Of a stretch of 64,000 bases of DNA, positions 38,504 to 47,985 are shown one piece after another. The notes beneath the pieces were generated by a model. It did no database searches. It was not told the DNA's origin and worked only from the letters and a program-made list of their open reading frames with translations. The translations under genes and the position numbers were made by a program. Position 1 is the first letter of the stretch. Every line of letters starts with the position of its first letter. Source of the stretch: Halorubrum ruber (GTDB taxonomy: Archaea > Halobacteriota > Halobacteria > Halobacteriales > Haloferacaceae); contig NZ_CP073695.1 of assembly GCF_018228765.1 (NCBI RefSeq), positions 1,488,001 to 1,552,000 on the forward strand, in the 5' to 3' direction.

Positions 38504-40615
38504 CTACTCCTCCGTGACCGGCACGACCGCCACCTCGTCGACGCGGATCCGCTCCGTCCCCTCGCCGTCCTCGACGACGCATCGCTCGTCGGTCACGAGG
38601 TCGCGCTCGCCGTGGCCGACATCGACCGCGACGCTCGCGTCGGCGGGCGCGAAGTTGATGACGACGAGGAGGTCCTCCTCGCCGTCGTGCCGACGGAACG
38701 CGACCACGTCGTCCGGGTGGACGTCGCCGCTGGCGACGATCGGCCGTTCGGAGAGGTCGCCGCTCGCGACGTGGTAGCCGACGCGCGCGAGGTCGCCGTC
38801 CGGCCCGAGCGCGGGGTGGTCGCGCCGCGTTTCGAGCAGGCGCTCGTAGCGGTCGCGCACCTCTTCGCGCGCGTGGTCCCACGCGATCGCGTCCCGGCGG
38901 CCGCGCTGGCCGATCTCCTGGCCGGCGTACACCATCGGGACGCCCGGCAGCGTCATGATCGCCGCGCCCGCGGCCGCCGCGGCGGCGTCGCCGCACTCCA
39001 CGCGGTAGCGCGTCTCGTCGTGGTTCTCGATGTACTGGAGGAACTCGGCGTGGTCGGGGAACCCGATCTCGGCGCGCTGGTCGACCGCGTCCAGCACGCT
39101 CTCTGCGGGCTCGGCCCCGCGGCCGACCTGCCGGAGCTGGAAGTACAGCGTCGCGTCGAAGTGGACGTCGAACATCCCCTCGTGGAAGCCGGGGATGTAC
39201 GGGATCGTCTCGTCCATCAGGAGGAACTCCCGGTCGATGTCCTTCACGCGGTCGCGGAGTTCGCGCCAGAAGGAGTCGGGGACCGCCCACGCCATATCAC
39301 AGCGGAACCCGTCGACGAGCGGCGCCCACTCGTCGATCACGTCGAGCAGGAACCGCCGCACGTCGAGGTTCGCGTGGTTCAGGTTCGCGATCAGCTCCCA
39401 GTCGAAGTAGGTGCCCGGCTCGCCCGACTCCTGCCACTCGTAGCGGTCGCGGAACGGCGAGTCAGGGTTCTTGTAGGCGTCCTGAAACCACTCGTGGTCG
39501 CGCGCGGTGTGGTTCGCGACGAAGTCGAACAGCACGCGCATCCCGTGGTCGTGAGCGGTCTCGACGAGCGCCTCGAACTCCTCGCGGTCGCCGAGGTCGT
39601 CGGCGGTGTCGAAGAAGTCGACGATGTTGTAGCCGTGGGGTTTCCCGTCGTGGCCGAGGACCGGCGTGAGCCACAGCGTGTCGACGCCGAGTTCCGCGAT
39701 CCGCGGGATCCGCTCGGCGATGGCGTCGAACGCCTCGCCCTCCTCGGCGTCGGCGAAGGTGCGGACGAAGATCTCGTACACCGAGGCGTCCGCGGTCCAC
39801 GCCGGCGGATCGTTGAGTCGGACTGTCTCGAACTCGGGCGTGGCCGGCGTCAACATGGCCTCGCCCTCCGCCGCGTCGTCGATCGCGGACGGGCTACTGT
39901 CGACGCGCTCGATCGCCGCCGCATCGGCGACGCTGACTCGCGGGTCCTCGCCCGGGTCCCGAGCGACCGAGACGGCGTGAACCCGGAGCCGGTCGGGCAC
40001 CGCGTCGAGCGGCACGCGGAGCTCGCGGCCGTCATCGCTCACCTGGAGCGCGTCCCGCGGGTTCGCCCGCCCCGCCGCGACGGCGTCGGCGACGTCGCGG
40101 TCGTCGACGACGAACGTCACCGCCAAGTCGTCGGCGTCGAGCGATGACTCCGGATTCGGCGAGGGGACCGCGGTGAACACCGCCTCCCCGGCGTGTTCGC
40201 TCTCCCCGTCCGCCTCACCGTCGAACGCGACGCTCGCGTCGACCCGCACGCGCGGCCGGCCGACTCCCTCGTGTCGCTCACGGGCGGCGTAGTCGCGCGG
40301 CGCGTCGACGTCGCCCGCGTCGCGGTCGCGAATCGCGGTGCCGCTCCCGCCCGCGACGTCGACGCCCTCGTAGCTCGCCGGGAACGCGCGGACGGTGAGC
40401 AGGTGGTCGCCGTCCGGCGCGTCGAGGCCGATCAGGTAGCGTCCGGGGACGTCGGGCGTGAACTCGGTCACGGCGTCGTCGCCGACGGTCGCCTCGCTGT
40501 CGGGCGGCGCGTCCGCGACGCGCCACGCGTACGCGGCGTCGGGGTCGGGGTCTCTCGGCGCGAGTTCCGTCTGCTCGCCGGTCGCGAGGAAGCGCGGGGG
40601 TCCGGGGTGGTGCAT
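38504..40615 (-). CDS. alpha-amylase family glycosyl hydrolase (GH13)
   Basis: 703 residues with no signal peptide seen, so probably intracellular. Residues 1-270 are N-terminal beta domains. The catalytic (beta/alpha)8 barrel starts near 277 ('ASVYEIFVRTFADAEEG'). Region I is 'GMRVLFDFVANHT', region II 'DGFRCDMAWAV' with nucleophile Asp440, region III 'LLMDETIPYIPG' with acid Glu469, region IV 'YIENHDETRYRV' with Asp533. The C-terminal beta domain ends at 703. It resembles neopullulanase/maltogenic amylases. The minus-strand frame opens far upstream into the GH15 gene, but only the ATG at 40615 is sensible. Confidence 0.93.
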   Translation of the reverse strand: MHHPGPPRFLATGEQTELAPRDPDPDAAYAWRVADAPPDSEATVGDDAVTEFTPDVPGRYLIGLDAPDGDHLLTVRAFPASYEGVDVAGGSGTAIRDRDAGDVDAPRDYAARERHEGVGRPRVRVDASVAFDGEADGESEHAGEAVFTAVPSPNPESSLDADDLAVTFVVDDRDVADAVAAGRANPRDALQVSDDGRELRVPLDAVPDRLRVHAVSVARDPGEDPRVSVADAAAIERVDSSPSAIDDAAEGEAMLTPATPEFETVRLNDPPAWTADASVYEIFVRTFADAEEGEAFDAIAERIPRIAELGVDTLWLTPVLGHDGKPHGYNIVDFFDTADDLGDREEFEALVETAHDHGMRVLFDFVANHTARDHEWFQDAYKNPDSPFRDRYEWQESGEPGTYFDWELIANLNHANLDVRRFLLDVIDEWAPLVDGFRCDMAWAVPDSFWRELRDRVKDIDREFLLMDETIPYIPGFHEGMFDVHFDATLYFQLRQVGRGAEPAESVLDAVDQRAEIGFPDHAEFLQYIENHDETRYRVECGDAAAAAAGAAIMTLPGVPMVYAGQEIGQRGRRDAIAWDHAREEVRDRYERLLETRRDHPALGPDGDLARVGYHVASGDLSERPIVASGDVHPDDVVAFRRHDGEEDLLVVINFAPADASVAVDVGHGERDLVTDERCVVEDGEGTERIRVDEVAVVPVTEE

Positions 40616-40777
40616 GTGACGCCCATCGGCACCCGGGGCCTTCGGTGTTGCTCTTGTTTCGGTGGCGTCTGCGCGGCGACGACAGGCGCCTCGACGCTCC
40701 CGACCGGACCGCGGCCGGCGTCGCGCGGTGTCCGCCGCGGTCGTCAAGGCTTTTACTCCGGCCGGCGCAGACCGGGT
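40616..40777. promoter_or_regulatory. divergent promoter between GH13 and GH15 genes
   Basis: On the plus strand CTTTTACTCC (40749-40758) sits about 27 bases before the ATG of the GH15 gene and looks like its TATA box. No equally clear box was found for the GH13 side. Shared control of both genes is plausible. Confidence 0.5.
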
Positions 40778-43700
40778 ATGCGACTGCGTACCGCCCTTAC
40801 GGAGCACGAACGTCGGCGCGGGGAGCGCTACCCGGCGGAACACTCGATGACCGCCGGCGCGTTCACCGGCGACGACGGCCGACTGGTCCACGTGGGGCCG
40901 GACGGGACCGTCCACGACTGTTCGTACTCCCTCTCCGAGGTCGGCGGCGCCGACCGCCTCCGGATGGGGATAACCGCCGGGCGCGGCGTCCGCTGGTTCG
41001 ACGACCTCGAGACGACTCGCCAGCACTACGACGGCGACACGCCGCTCGTCGAGACCGAGTACGACGCCGGCCGCTACACCATCCACCAGTTCGACCTCGT
41101 GGTGAGCGACACGCACCTCACCCACGTCGAGCTCCGCGGCTCGCCGCCGGCCGACGCCGAGCTCGTCGCCGCCTACGCGTTCTCGCCCGACATGGTCGAG
41201 GGGCGGGTCGGCAACATGGTCCACGACGGTGCCGGCCCGAACGACGGCGGCGTCGTCGAGGTGTACCACCGCACCGAACACGACTTCCTCACCGCCTCGA
41301 CCGGCCTCTCGAACGCCCACGGGCAGCGCCTGCGGACGATCCCGGAACTGCTCGGCGAGGGCGGCGACGGGTTCCCACACCGCGGCGAGATCGACCGGCG
41401 CGAGGACTCGCGGCTCACTCCGGACGTCGTCGTCCGCGCGCCCTTCGAGCGCGACGGGCGCACGGAGCGCGTCACCCTCGCGGGCCGCGCCGTCGTCGAC
41501 CGCCGGGCGACGCGCGACACCGGCGACGACGCGAAGGACGCGCTCACCGACGGGATCGACCGCCAGCGCCGCATCGAGGCGGTCTCGAACATCGCCACCG
41601 CCTACCCCGACGCCGACGATCTCCGGGAGGCCGCGGACGGTCGCGGCCCGGACGTGCCCGAGGACGCTCCCCGCCGGTCGGTGATCGCCAGCGACCTCCG
41701 CGCGCTCGACCTGCTCACCGCGGAGTCCGGCGGCCGGATCGCCGCCCCCGAGTTCGACCCCTTCTACTCCACCTCCGGCGGCTACGGCTACACCTGGTTC
41801 CGCGACGAGGCGACGGTGTCGACCGCGCTGCTCGGCGCGAGCGAGGAACTCGGCCTCGACGCCGACGAGGAGCTGCTCGCGGCCGCGAGCTTCTTCTGCC
41901 GCACCCAGGACGCCGACGGCTCGTGGCCCCACCGCGTGTGGGCCGACTCGGGCAAGGTCGCGCCCGGCTGGGCGAACGCCCGGATCGAGGGCGCGAACGC
42001 GACGCCCGGCCCAAACGACCAGCTCGACCAGCCCGCCACCGTGGTCGCCTTCCTCGCGACGCTGCGCCGCGAGGCGGACCTCCCGACCGAGTGGCGCGAG
42101 CGGATCGACGAGACGATCGCGGACGCCGTCGAGTTCCTCTTGGAGACGACCGAGGACGACGGGCTGCCGCGCCGCTGTCAGAACTGCTGGGAGAACGCGC
42201 TCGGCCGGTTCACCCACACCGGCGCCGAGTACCTCCGGGCGTTCGCCGCCGTTGCGCGCGCGCCGGTCGACGAGGACCTCCGCGCCGCCGCCGCCGACGC
42301 CGCGGACGCGGCGCTGTCGGGACTCGACGCGCGCTGGAACCCCGACACGGAGCGGTTCCTCCAGCGCGCCAGCGACGAGGGGCAGGACGCCCGCGCCGAC
42401 GCCAGCACCTTCGCGCTCGCGACCGCGGCCGCCGAGTACGCCGCCCTGCTCGACGACGAGGCCGGAGCGGGAGACGACCCGAGCGCCGACGGCTCCGCGG
42501 CCGACGACGCCGCGACCGACGGCTCCGGCTCGATCGATCCCGTCGAGAGCAGCGAGTTCGACCGCTTCCTCGACCGCGTCAACACCCACGTCCGGCAGTC
42601 GATCGACGCGCTCCGCCGCGAGACCGCCTCGGTGGAGGGGCTCGTCAGGTTCACCGGCGACGACTGGCGCACGGCCGAACAGGGCGCCGCGAAGGTGTGG
42701 TCCATCGCGACGCTGTGGGGCGCGACCGCGGCGGCGACGCTCGCGGGCGTCGTCGAAGAGCGCGGCGGGGCCGCCGGGCCGCTGTTCGCCGACGCGCGCG
42801 AGCTGTACGCGCTCTGTGAACCCGACGGCCCCTTCGTCAACGAGGCGGGGCTGTTCGCGGAGCAGGCGTTCGACGACGGCGACCTCGACAGCGCGACCCC
42901 CATCGCGTGGTCGCACGCGCTCCGGATCGACGCGACGGTGACGCTCGCGAGCCACGGCGAGCTCCCGGTCCCGCACGACCGCGAGACCGGCCCCGAGGCG
43001 GCGCCCCACTGGACGACCGGTCGGAAGTTCGGCGTCGGCACGCCCGCGGACTACGAGGCCGACGAGCCGGTGCCGGTGTGGTTCACGCTCACCGAGGGGG
43101 CGCTCACCGAGGCGCGGTTCCCCCGGATCGACGTGATGAACGTCCGGACGTTCGACTTCCTCGTCGCCGACCCCGACTCCGAGTACGCGATCCGCACGTT
43201 CGACGAGACGGGCCACGTCACGGCGACGGAGACGATCGAGCGGACGACGGAGCCGGCGGCCGACGACGCGCTCGCGTACGTCCAGCGGATCCGCGAGACC
43301 GGCGACGGCCACGGCCACAGCTGGACGCTCCGCGTCGAGTACGCGGTCGACACCGACGGGACCGCGATCCTCGCGGACGTCCGGTTCGAGGGGAGCCGCG
43401 AGTACGACGTGTACGCGCTCGCGGACGCGACGATCGCCAACGTCGGCACGAACGACCGCGCCGAGCGCGTCGACGGCGACGCGGGGGCCCACCTGCTCGC
43501 GCAGAAGGATAACCCCGATCGCGACGCGGGGAAGCTCGTCGACGACGAGGGCGAACCGTTCGCCCCCGCGCTCGCGCTGGCGAGCGGCGACGGGTTCGAC
43601 TGGGCCAGCGCGCTCGGGGCCGGCGGCGACGCGGCGGCCGCGCTGTTCGGCGACGGCGAGCGCGGCGAGGAGTCGTCGGAGGCGGTCGGCAACGTCGTTC

Positions 43701-45511
43701 TCGCCGGGCTCGTCGGGAGCGGCGAGTCGGTGTCCGACACCGTCGCGCTCGGATTCGCCGAGGATTCGGACACCGCGGCCGCGCTCGGCGAGGCGGAGGG
43801 GGCGCTCGGCCGCAGCTTCGACGAGGCCGCTGACGCGTACGCAGAGACGTGGCGCTCGTGGCTCGCGGAGCGAGATCTCCCGGACTCGGTCGCGGGCGAC
43901 CCGGACCTCGCGGCGCAGTACCGCTTCGCCCTGATGACGCTGGCGGCCGTCGAGGACAAGGCCCACGACGGCGCAGGGATCGCCAGCCCCTCCGTCCCGT
44001 GGGGCGAGACGGAGTACGCCGCGGAGGACCGCGGCTACGGCTACAACTTCGTCTGGTCGCGGGACCTCTACCAGGTGTTCACGGCGCTGATCGAGATGGA
44101 CGACCTCGAACGCGGCGCCGACGCCTTGGCGTACCTGTACAACACCCAGCAGGACGACGACGGGTTCCTCCCGCAGAACACCTACATCGACGGGCGGACC
44201 CGGTGGGGCGGCGAGCAGATGGACAACATCGGGTTCCCCTCGGTGATGGCCTGGCAGCTGTACGAGCGCGGCGTGACGCTTGACGACGCCGGCTACACCT
44301 ACGACCAGGTCGCCCGCTCGCTCGACTACATCGCCGATAACGGCCCCGAGACCGCCCAGGAGCGCTGGGAGGAGGAGGCGGGCTACTCGCCGTCGAGCAT
44401 CGCTGCCGAGATCGCCGGCCTGGTCTGCGGCGCGGCGCTCGCGCTCGCGGAGGCCGACCGGCGCGACGGAGACGTGTCTGGGAGCGAGACCGCGGCGTCG
44501 CCGGAGTCGCTCCGCGCCGACGCGCTCGCGTGGCTGGCGCTCGCGGACGACTGGACGGCCCGCGTCGAGGAGTGGTGCGCGACCGCGACCGGCACCGACC
44601 GCCACGACCGGACCCCGTACTACATCCGGATCACGGCCGACGGGAACCCCGACTCCGGGCGCCCCCGCACCATCGCCAACGACGGCCCCACCTACGACGA
44701 GCGGGAGATAGTCGACGGCGGCTTCCTCGAACTCGTCCGGCTGGGGATCAAGCCCGCCGACGATCCGGTCGTCCGCAACTCCGTCTCCGTCGTCGACGAC
44801 TCGATCCGCGTCGACACGCCTCACGGCGCGGCTTGGTACCGCTACGTCGGCGACGCGTACGGCGAGATCGCCGTCGGCGACCCCGGCGCGCCGTGGGCCG
44901 GAACCGGCGACGGCCGCGGGCGGCTCTGGCCGATCTTCACCGGCGAGCGCGGGGAGTACGAGCTTCGCGCCCGCGCCGACGGCTCGGACGCCTTCGGCGG
45001 CACCGACGACGAGAAGCTCGAACCCGAGACGCTGCTGGAGACGATGGCCGGGTTCGGCAACTCCGGACTAATGTTACCCGAGCAGGTGTGGGACCGTGAA
45101 CACCCGACGAAGTACGGCTGGGAGTTCGGCGAGGGAACCGGGGGGGCCACCCCGCTCGCCTGGTCGATGGCCGGTTTCGTCCGGCTGGCGCACGGCGTCG
45201 ACGAGGGCGAACCCGTCGAGACGCCGACCGTCGTCCGCGACCGCTATGTCGAGCGCGACCGCCCTGCCGGCCCCGACCTGACGGCCACCGCCGAGTTCGT
45301 CGAGGATTCGGTCGTCGTCGCGGGCGAGACGGACGCCAAGACCGTCGCCGTCCACACCCGAACGACCTCGCGGCTCGTGACGCCGGACGACGACGGCGAC
45401 TTCGAGGTCGACCTCGACGCCGACACCGACGCGGACACCGTCGTGGTCGCGGCCGCGACCGACGACGACTTCGAGGCCGCGGGCACCGCTGTCGAGCGGT
45501 TGCGGCTGTAG
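40778..45511 (+). CDS. tandem double GH15 glucoamylase-like protein (1577 residues)
   Basis: GH15 enzymes release glucose from alpha-glucan ends. Two catalytic halves are visible. Half one has 'GGYGYTWFRDE' (about 334), 'CQNCWENALG' (about 470) and 'GLFAEQAFDDG' (about 691). Half two has a new beta-sandwich, then 'RGYGYNFVWSRDLY' (about 1087), 'WEEEAGYSPSS' (about 1197) and 'LMLPEQVWD' (about 1433). The Glu acid and base are kept in both. The C-terminus adds a beta domain ('DDGDFEVDLDADTD'). No signal peptide is seen. Leaderless start by the TATA box at 40749. Most homologues have one catalytic unit of about 650-800 residues. Confidence 0.88.
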   Translation: MRLRTALTEHERRRGERYPAEHSMTAGAFTGDDGRLVHVGPDGTVHDCSYSLSEVGGADRLRMGITAGRGVRWFDDLETTRQHYDGDTPLVETEYDAGRYTIHQFDLVVSDTHLTHVELRGSPPADAELVAAYAFSPDMVEGRVGNMVHDGAGPNDGGVVEVYHRTEHDFLTASTGLSNAHGQRLRTIPELLGEGGDGFPHRGEIDRREDSRLTPDVVVRAPFERDGRTERVTLAGRAVVDRRATRDTGDDAKDALTDGIDRQRRIEAVSNIATAYPDADDLREAADGRGPDVPEDAPRRSVIASDLRALDLLTAESGGRIAAPEFDPFYSTSGGYGYTWFRDEATVSTALLGASEELGLDADEELLAAASFFCRTQDADGSWPHRVWADSGKVAPGWANARIEGANATPGPNDQLDQPATVVAFLATLRREADLPTEWRERIDETIADAVEFLLETTEDDGLPRRCQNCWENALGRFTHTGAEYLRAFAAVARAPVDEDLRAAAADAADAALSGLDARWNPDTERFLQRASDEGQDARADASTFALATAAAEYAALLDDEAGAGDDPSADGSAADDAATDGSGSIDPVESSEFDRFLDRVNTHVRQSIDALRRETASVEGLVRFTGDDWRTAEQGAAKVWSIATLWGATAAATLAGVVEERGGAAGPLFADARELYALCEPDGPFVNEAGLFAEQAFDDGDLDSATPIAWSHALRIDATVTLASHGELPVPHDRETGPEAAPHWTTGRKFGVGTPADYEADEPVPVWFTLTEGALTEARFPRIDVMNVRTFDFLVADPDSEYAIRTFDETGHVTATETIERTTEPAADDALAYVQRIRETGDGHGHSWTLRVEYAVDTDGTAILADVRFEGSREYDVYALADATIANVGTNDRAERVDGDAGAHLLAQKDNPDRDAGKLVDDEGEPFAPALALASGDGFDWASALGAGGDAAAALFGDGERGEESSEAVGNVVLAGLVGSGESVSDTVALGFAEDSDTAAALGEAEGALGRSFDEAADAYAETWRSWLAERDLPDSVAGDPDLAAQYRFALMTLAAVEDKAHDGAGIASPSVPWGETEYAAEDRGYGYNFVWSRDLYQVFTALIEMDDLERGADALAYLYNTQQDDDGFLPQNTYIDGRTRWGGEQMDNIGFPSVMAWQLYERGVTLDDAGYTYDQVARSLDYIADNGPETAQERWEEEAGYSPSSIAAEIAGLVCGAALALAEADRRDGDVSGSETAASPESLRADALAWLALADDWTARVEEWCATATGTDRHDRTPYYIRITADGNPDSGRPRTIANDGPTYDEREIVDGGFLELVRLGIKPADDPVVRNSVSVVDDSIRVDTPHGAAWYRYVGDAYGEIAVGDPGAPWAGTGDGRGRLWPIFTGERGEYELRARADGSDAFGGTDDEKLEPETLLETMAGFGNSGLMLPEQVWDREHPTKYGWEFGEGTGGATPLAWSMAGFVRLAHGVDEGEPVETPTVVRDRYVERDRPAGPDLTATAEFVEDSVVVAGETDAKTVAVHTRTTSRLVTPDDDGDFEVDLDADTDADTVVVAAATDDDFEAAGTAVERLRL

Positions 45512-45532
45512 GCAGAACGGGGAACTCCGATT

Positions 45533-45997
45533 TTATGCGAGCGCGACCACGTCGACGGTGCGGGTCTCGTCGTCGACCTCGATCTCGACCGTCGAGCGGA
45601 CGCGCTCCCGGACGCGCTCGCGCCACGCCGCGACGGCTTCCGCGTGTCGCTCCCGCCGCGTTTCGAGGTCGGCGTCCGGGTACTCGCTCGCGGTCTCGTC
45701 CGGTTCGGGGTACGGCGGCACCTCCGCGACGAGGTTTCGGGGGTCGATGTGAAGCGGCGCGGGCGAGTCGGAGGCGTCGGCGCTCCCCGCACCCTCGCCG
45801 TCGCCACCGTCCCCGCCCGCGTCGAGCGCGTGGAGTCGGGCGCGCATCCGCCCGGAGAACGGCGGGGTCACCCGAAGGACGACCTCGCGGTCGCTCCGGA
45901 GGCTGGCTTCGAGCGCGTTCGCCACGTCCTCGCGGTGGACCGCGATCGACCGGAGCCGGTCGGGCCCGGGGTCGTGACCACGCCCCTCCTCAGTCAT
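45533..45997 (-). CDS. conserved haloarchaeal protein of unknown function
   Basis: 154 residues, acidic. 'RSIAVHREDVANALEASLRS' and 'REVVLRVTPPFSGRMRARLH' start it, then a Gly/Asp/Ala linker, then 'PRNLVAEVPPYPEP' and a helical C-terminus 'RRERHAEAVAAWRERVRERV'. I do not recognise a family. It overlaps the MutS-like gene's stop by eight bases and follows it on the same strand, so they are likely co-transcribed. Confidence 0.72.
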   Translation of the reverse strand: MTEEGRGHDPGPDRLRSIAVHREDVANALEASLRSDREVVLRVTPPFSGRMRARLHALDAGGDGGDGEGAGSADASDSPAPLHIDPRNLVAEVPPYPEPDETASEYPDADLETRRERHAEAVAAWRERVRERVRSTVEIEVDDETRTVDVVALA

Positions 45998-47843
45998 CGT
46001 TCGCCGCCCACTCGGCGTCGGAGAGCGTGCGCTGGACTGCCTCCTCGCCGACCGCGCCCGCGAGGTGTTCGAAGCCGGCGCGGACGCCGCGGTCGCCCGC
46101 GTTCGCGACTAACCGCGAGACGATGAACTCCGGCGTGGACTTGCCGATCGTGCCGAACCGCGGCTGGTAGTCGACGCGGAGTTCGAGGTCGTTCGTCAGT
46201 CCCTCCGCGAAGATGCCGTCGATCCGGGCGGCGTCGGGCAGCGGGCTCAGGTCCTCGGCGAGGTGGGTGACGTAGACGCCGAGCGCGCCGCGGTCGACGG
46301 TGAGCGTCACCAGCCCGTTCAGCAGGTCGGCGGCGCGCCCCGGCTCCGTGATCGCCTCGAACTCGTCGACGAGCATGAGCGTGCGGCCGTCCGCGGTCAG
46401 CGGCGGGACGACCGACTTCAGCGTCGACTCCAGCACCCCGGCGTTGAACGAGGCGTGCCGGCGGTGGAAGACGATCCGGTCGAACGTCCCCACCTCGGCC
46501 GCGTCCGCGGGGACGGGCAGGCCCATCGACGCGAGCAGCGCGACCGCACAGAGGGTTTCGAGGAGCGTCGTCTTCCCGCCGGAGTTCGCCCCGGTGAGGA
46601 CGCTCACGCGGTCGCCGGTCGGCGGCGCGTCCGCGCTTGCGACCCCCGGGTCGTCCGCCAGGGAGTGCGAGCCGACCCCGTAGGAGACGGGCTGGACCTC
46701 GCCGCCGAGGAAGGGGTTCCGCGCGCCGCGCACGGCGATACCGTCGTCGACGAGCGTCGGTCGGACATGCTCGTTCTCGGCCGCGAACCGCCCGAGCGAC
46801 AGGAGGAACGCCGCGTCCGAAACAGCCGTCGCGGCGCGCGCGACGGTCGTGTCGCCGCCGTCCGCTTCCCCCTCAGTGCCGTCCTCGTCGCCCGCGTCCG
46901 CCGCGGGCTCGTCGCCCAGCCGCTCGCGGATGTCCGCCGCCACGGCGGCCTCGCGCTCGTCGACGGCCGCCTCCAGCTCGACGACGAGCTCCCGCAGCGT
47001 CCCGGAGACGAAGTCGGCGGCGTCGAGCGCCTCGTCGGGCGCCGCCGACCGGACCGTCGCCGGCTCGACGCCCGTCTCGCGGGCGACGTGCTCGATCGTC
47101 GCCGCCTCCAGCGCCTCGAAGTCCCGGAGGCTCCCGTCCCGGACCGATTCGAGCACGTCGAACGCGGAGTCTGCGAGGTCGCGCGCGGCCGACAGCTGCT
47201 CGCGCAGGCGGTCCAGCTCGTCGTCGGCGCCGGCCGCGATCTCGATGTCGTCGCCGTCGAGCCCGCCGGCCGGGTCGATCGACCCCCGCACGTCGGCGAG
47301 CGCGTCGGCCGCGTCGCGCAGGCGGTCACCGTCGAGCGCGCCCACGTCGGCGAAGGGGCCGTCCGTCAGCCCCGCCTCGCGAAGCGCGACGGCGGTCTCG
47401 ACCGCGGCCAGATCCGAGCCGTCGGCCTCGTCGTACGCGGCGAAGGCGTCCGCGACGGCCTCGCGGTCCGCGCCGTCGAGGTCGCTCCACGCGTCGCGGG
47501 CGGCGACGACCCGGTCGAGTCGCTCCTCGACGGCGTCGCGGTCGAGCAGCGGGGTCAACACGCGGATCCGGTCGGCCGCGTGCGCGGTCAGCGCCGCGTC
47601 GGCCGCGAGCGAGAGGAGGTCGTCGTACACCGAGCGCGCGTCGCCCGTCGCGAGGACGTCCATGCCGGCCTCGCCGTTCGCTCTGCGGAGGATGCGGGTC
47701 GCGCGGCCGCGGTGGAGTCCGGCGTCGACGAGCGCGCGGACGTCGGCCGACTCGATCGCCTCGATCGCCCGCTCGGTCCCGAGCGCCTCCGTGAGCCGCT
47801 CGCTCGTCTTGGGGCCGATCCCCCAGTAGTCCTCCAGTCGCAT
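45990..47843 (-). CDS. MutS-family ATPase with N-terminal helix-hairpin-helix
   Basis: 617 residues. Residues 1-55 are a helix-hairpin-helix ('MRLEDYWGIGPKTSERLTEA'), 60-400 mainly helical (lever/clamp), and the ATPase has Walker A 'TGANSGGKTTLLE' at about 415-427 and Walker B 'TLMLVDEFEAI'. The mismatch-binding domain with its Phe-x-Glu motif is absent, so this is a MutS paralogue (MutS5-like/MutS2-like) and not a classical mismatch sensor. The open frame continues to 48167, overlapping the divergent MBL gene; the ATG at 47843 starts a normal domain. Confidence 0.85.
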   Translation of the reverse strand: MRLEDYWGIGPKTSERLTEALGTERAIEAIESADVRALVDAGLHRGRATRILRRANGEAGMDVLATGDARSVYDDLLSLAADAALTAHAADRIRVLTPLLDRDAVEERLDRVVAARDAWSDLDGADREAVADAFAAYDEADGSDLAAVETAVALREAGLTDGPFADVGALDGDRLRDAADALADVRGSIDPAGGLDGDDIEIAAGADDELDRLREQLSAARDLADSAFDVLESVRDGSLRDFEALEAATIEHVARETGVEPATVRSAAPDEALDAADFVSGTLRELVVELEAAVDEREAAVAADIRERLGDEPAADAGDEDGTEGEADGGDTTVARAATAVSDAAFLLSLGRFAAENEHVRPTLVDDGIAVRGARNPFLGGEVQPVSYGVGSHSLADDPGVASADAPPTGDRVSVLTGANSGGKTTLLETLCAVALLASMGLPVPADAAEVGTFDRIVFHRRHASFNAGVLESTLKSVVPPLTADGRTLMLVDEFEAITEPGRAADLLNGLVTLTVDRGALGVYVTHLAEDLSPLPDAARIDGIFAEGLTNDLELRVDYQPRFGTIGKSTPEFIVSRLVANAGDRGVRAGFEHLAGAVGEEAVQRTLSDAEWAANDD

Positions 47844-47985
47844 ACTCCGTGGTGTCGCCCCGGCGTCTTGGCGTTTTCGTCGCTCGGCCCGTCGTCGACG
47901 CGTAACTTTCGTCGTCTCGTCCGGTCCGCGACCGCTCGCTTCCGTCACGACAGCGTTCATTCGGCTCCGGATCGTACGCGCCGAC

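Noticed and set aside
37220-40147. 975-codon plus-strand open frame across malQ and GH13.
   Set aside because: Antisense shadow with repetitive Val/Arg/Asp composition; both real genes on the other strand have complete catalytic motifs.
40616-44824. Huge open frame on the minus strand opposite the GH15 gene, fused in frame to the GH13 gene (2106 codons).
   Set aside because: It is an antisense shadow of a GC-rich gene: Arg/Val/Gly/Asp-rich, no domain, and the GH13 domain starts cleanly at the ATG at 40615.
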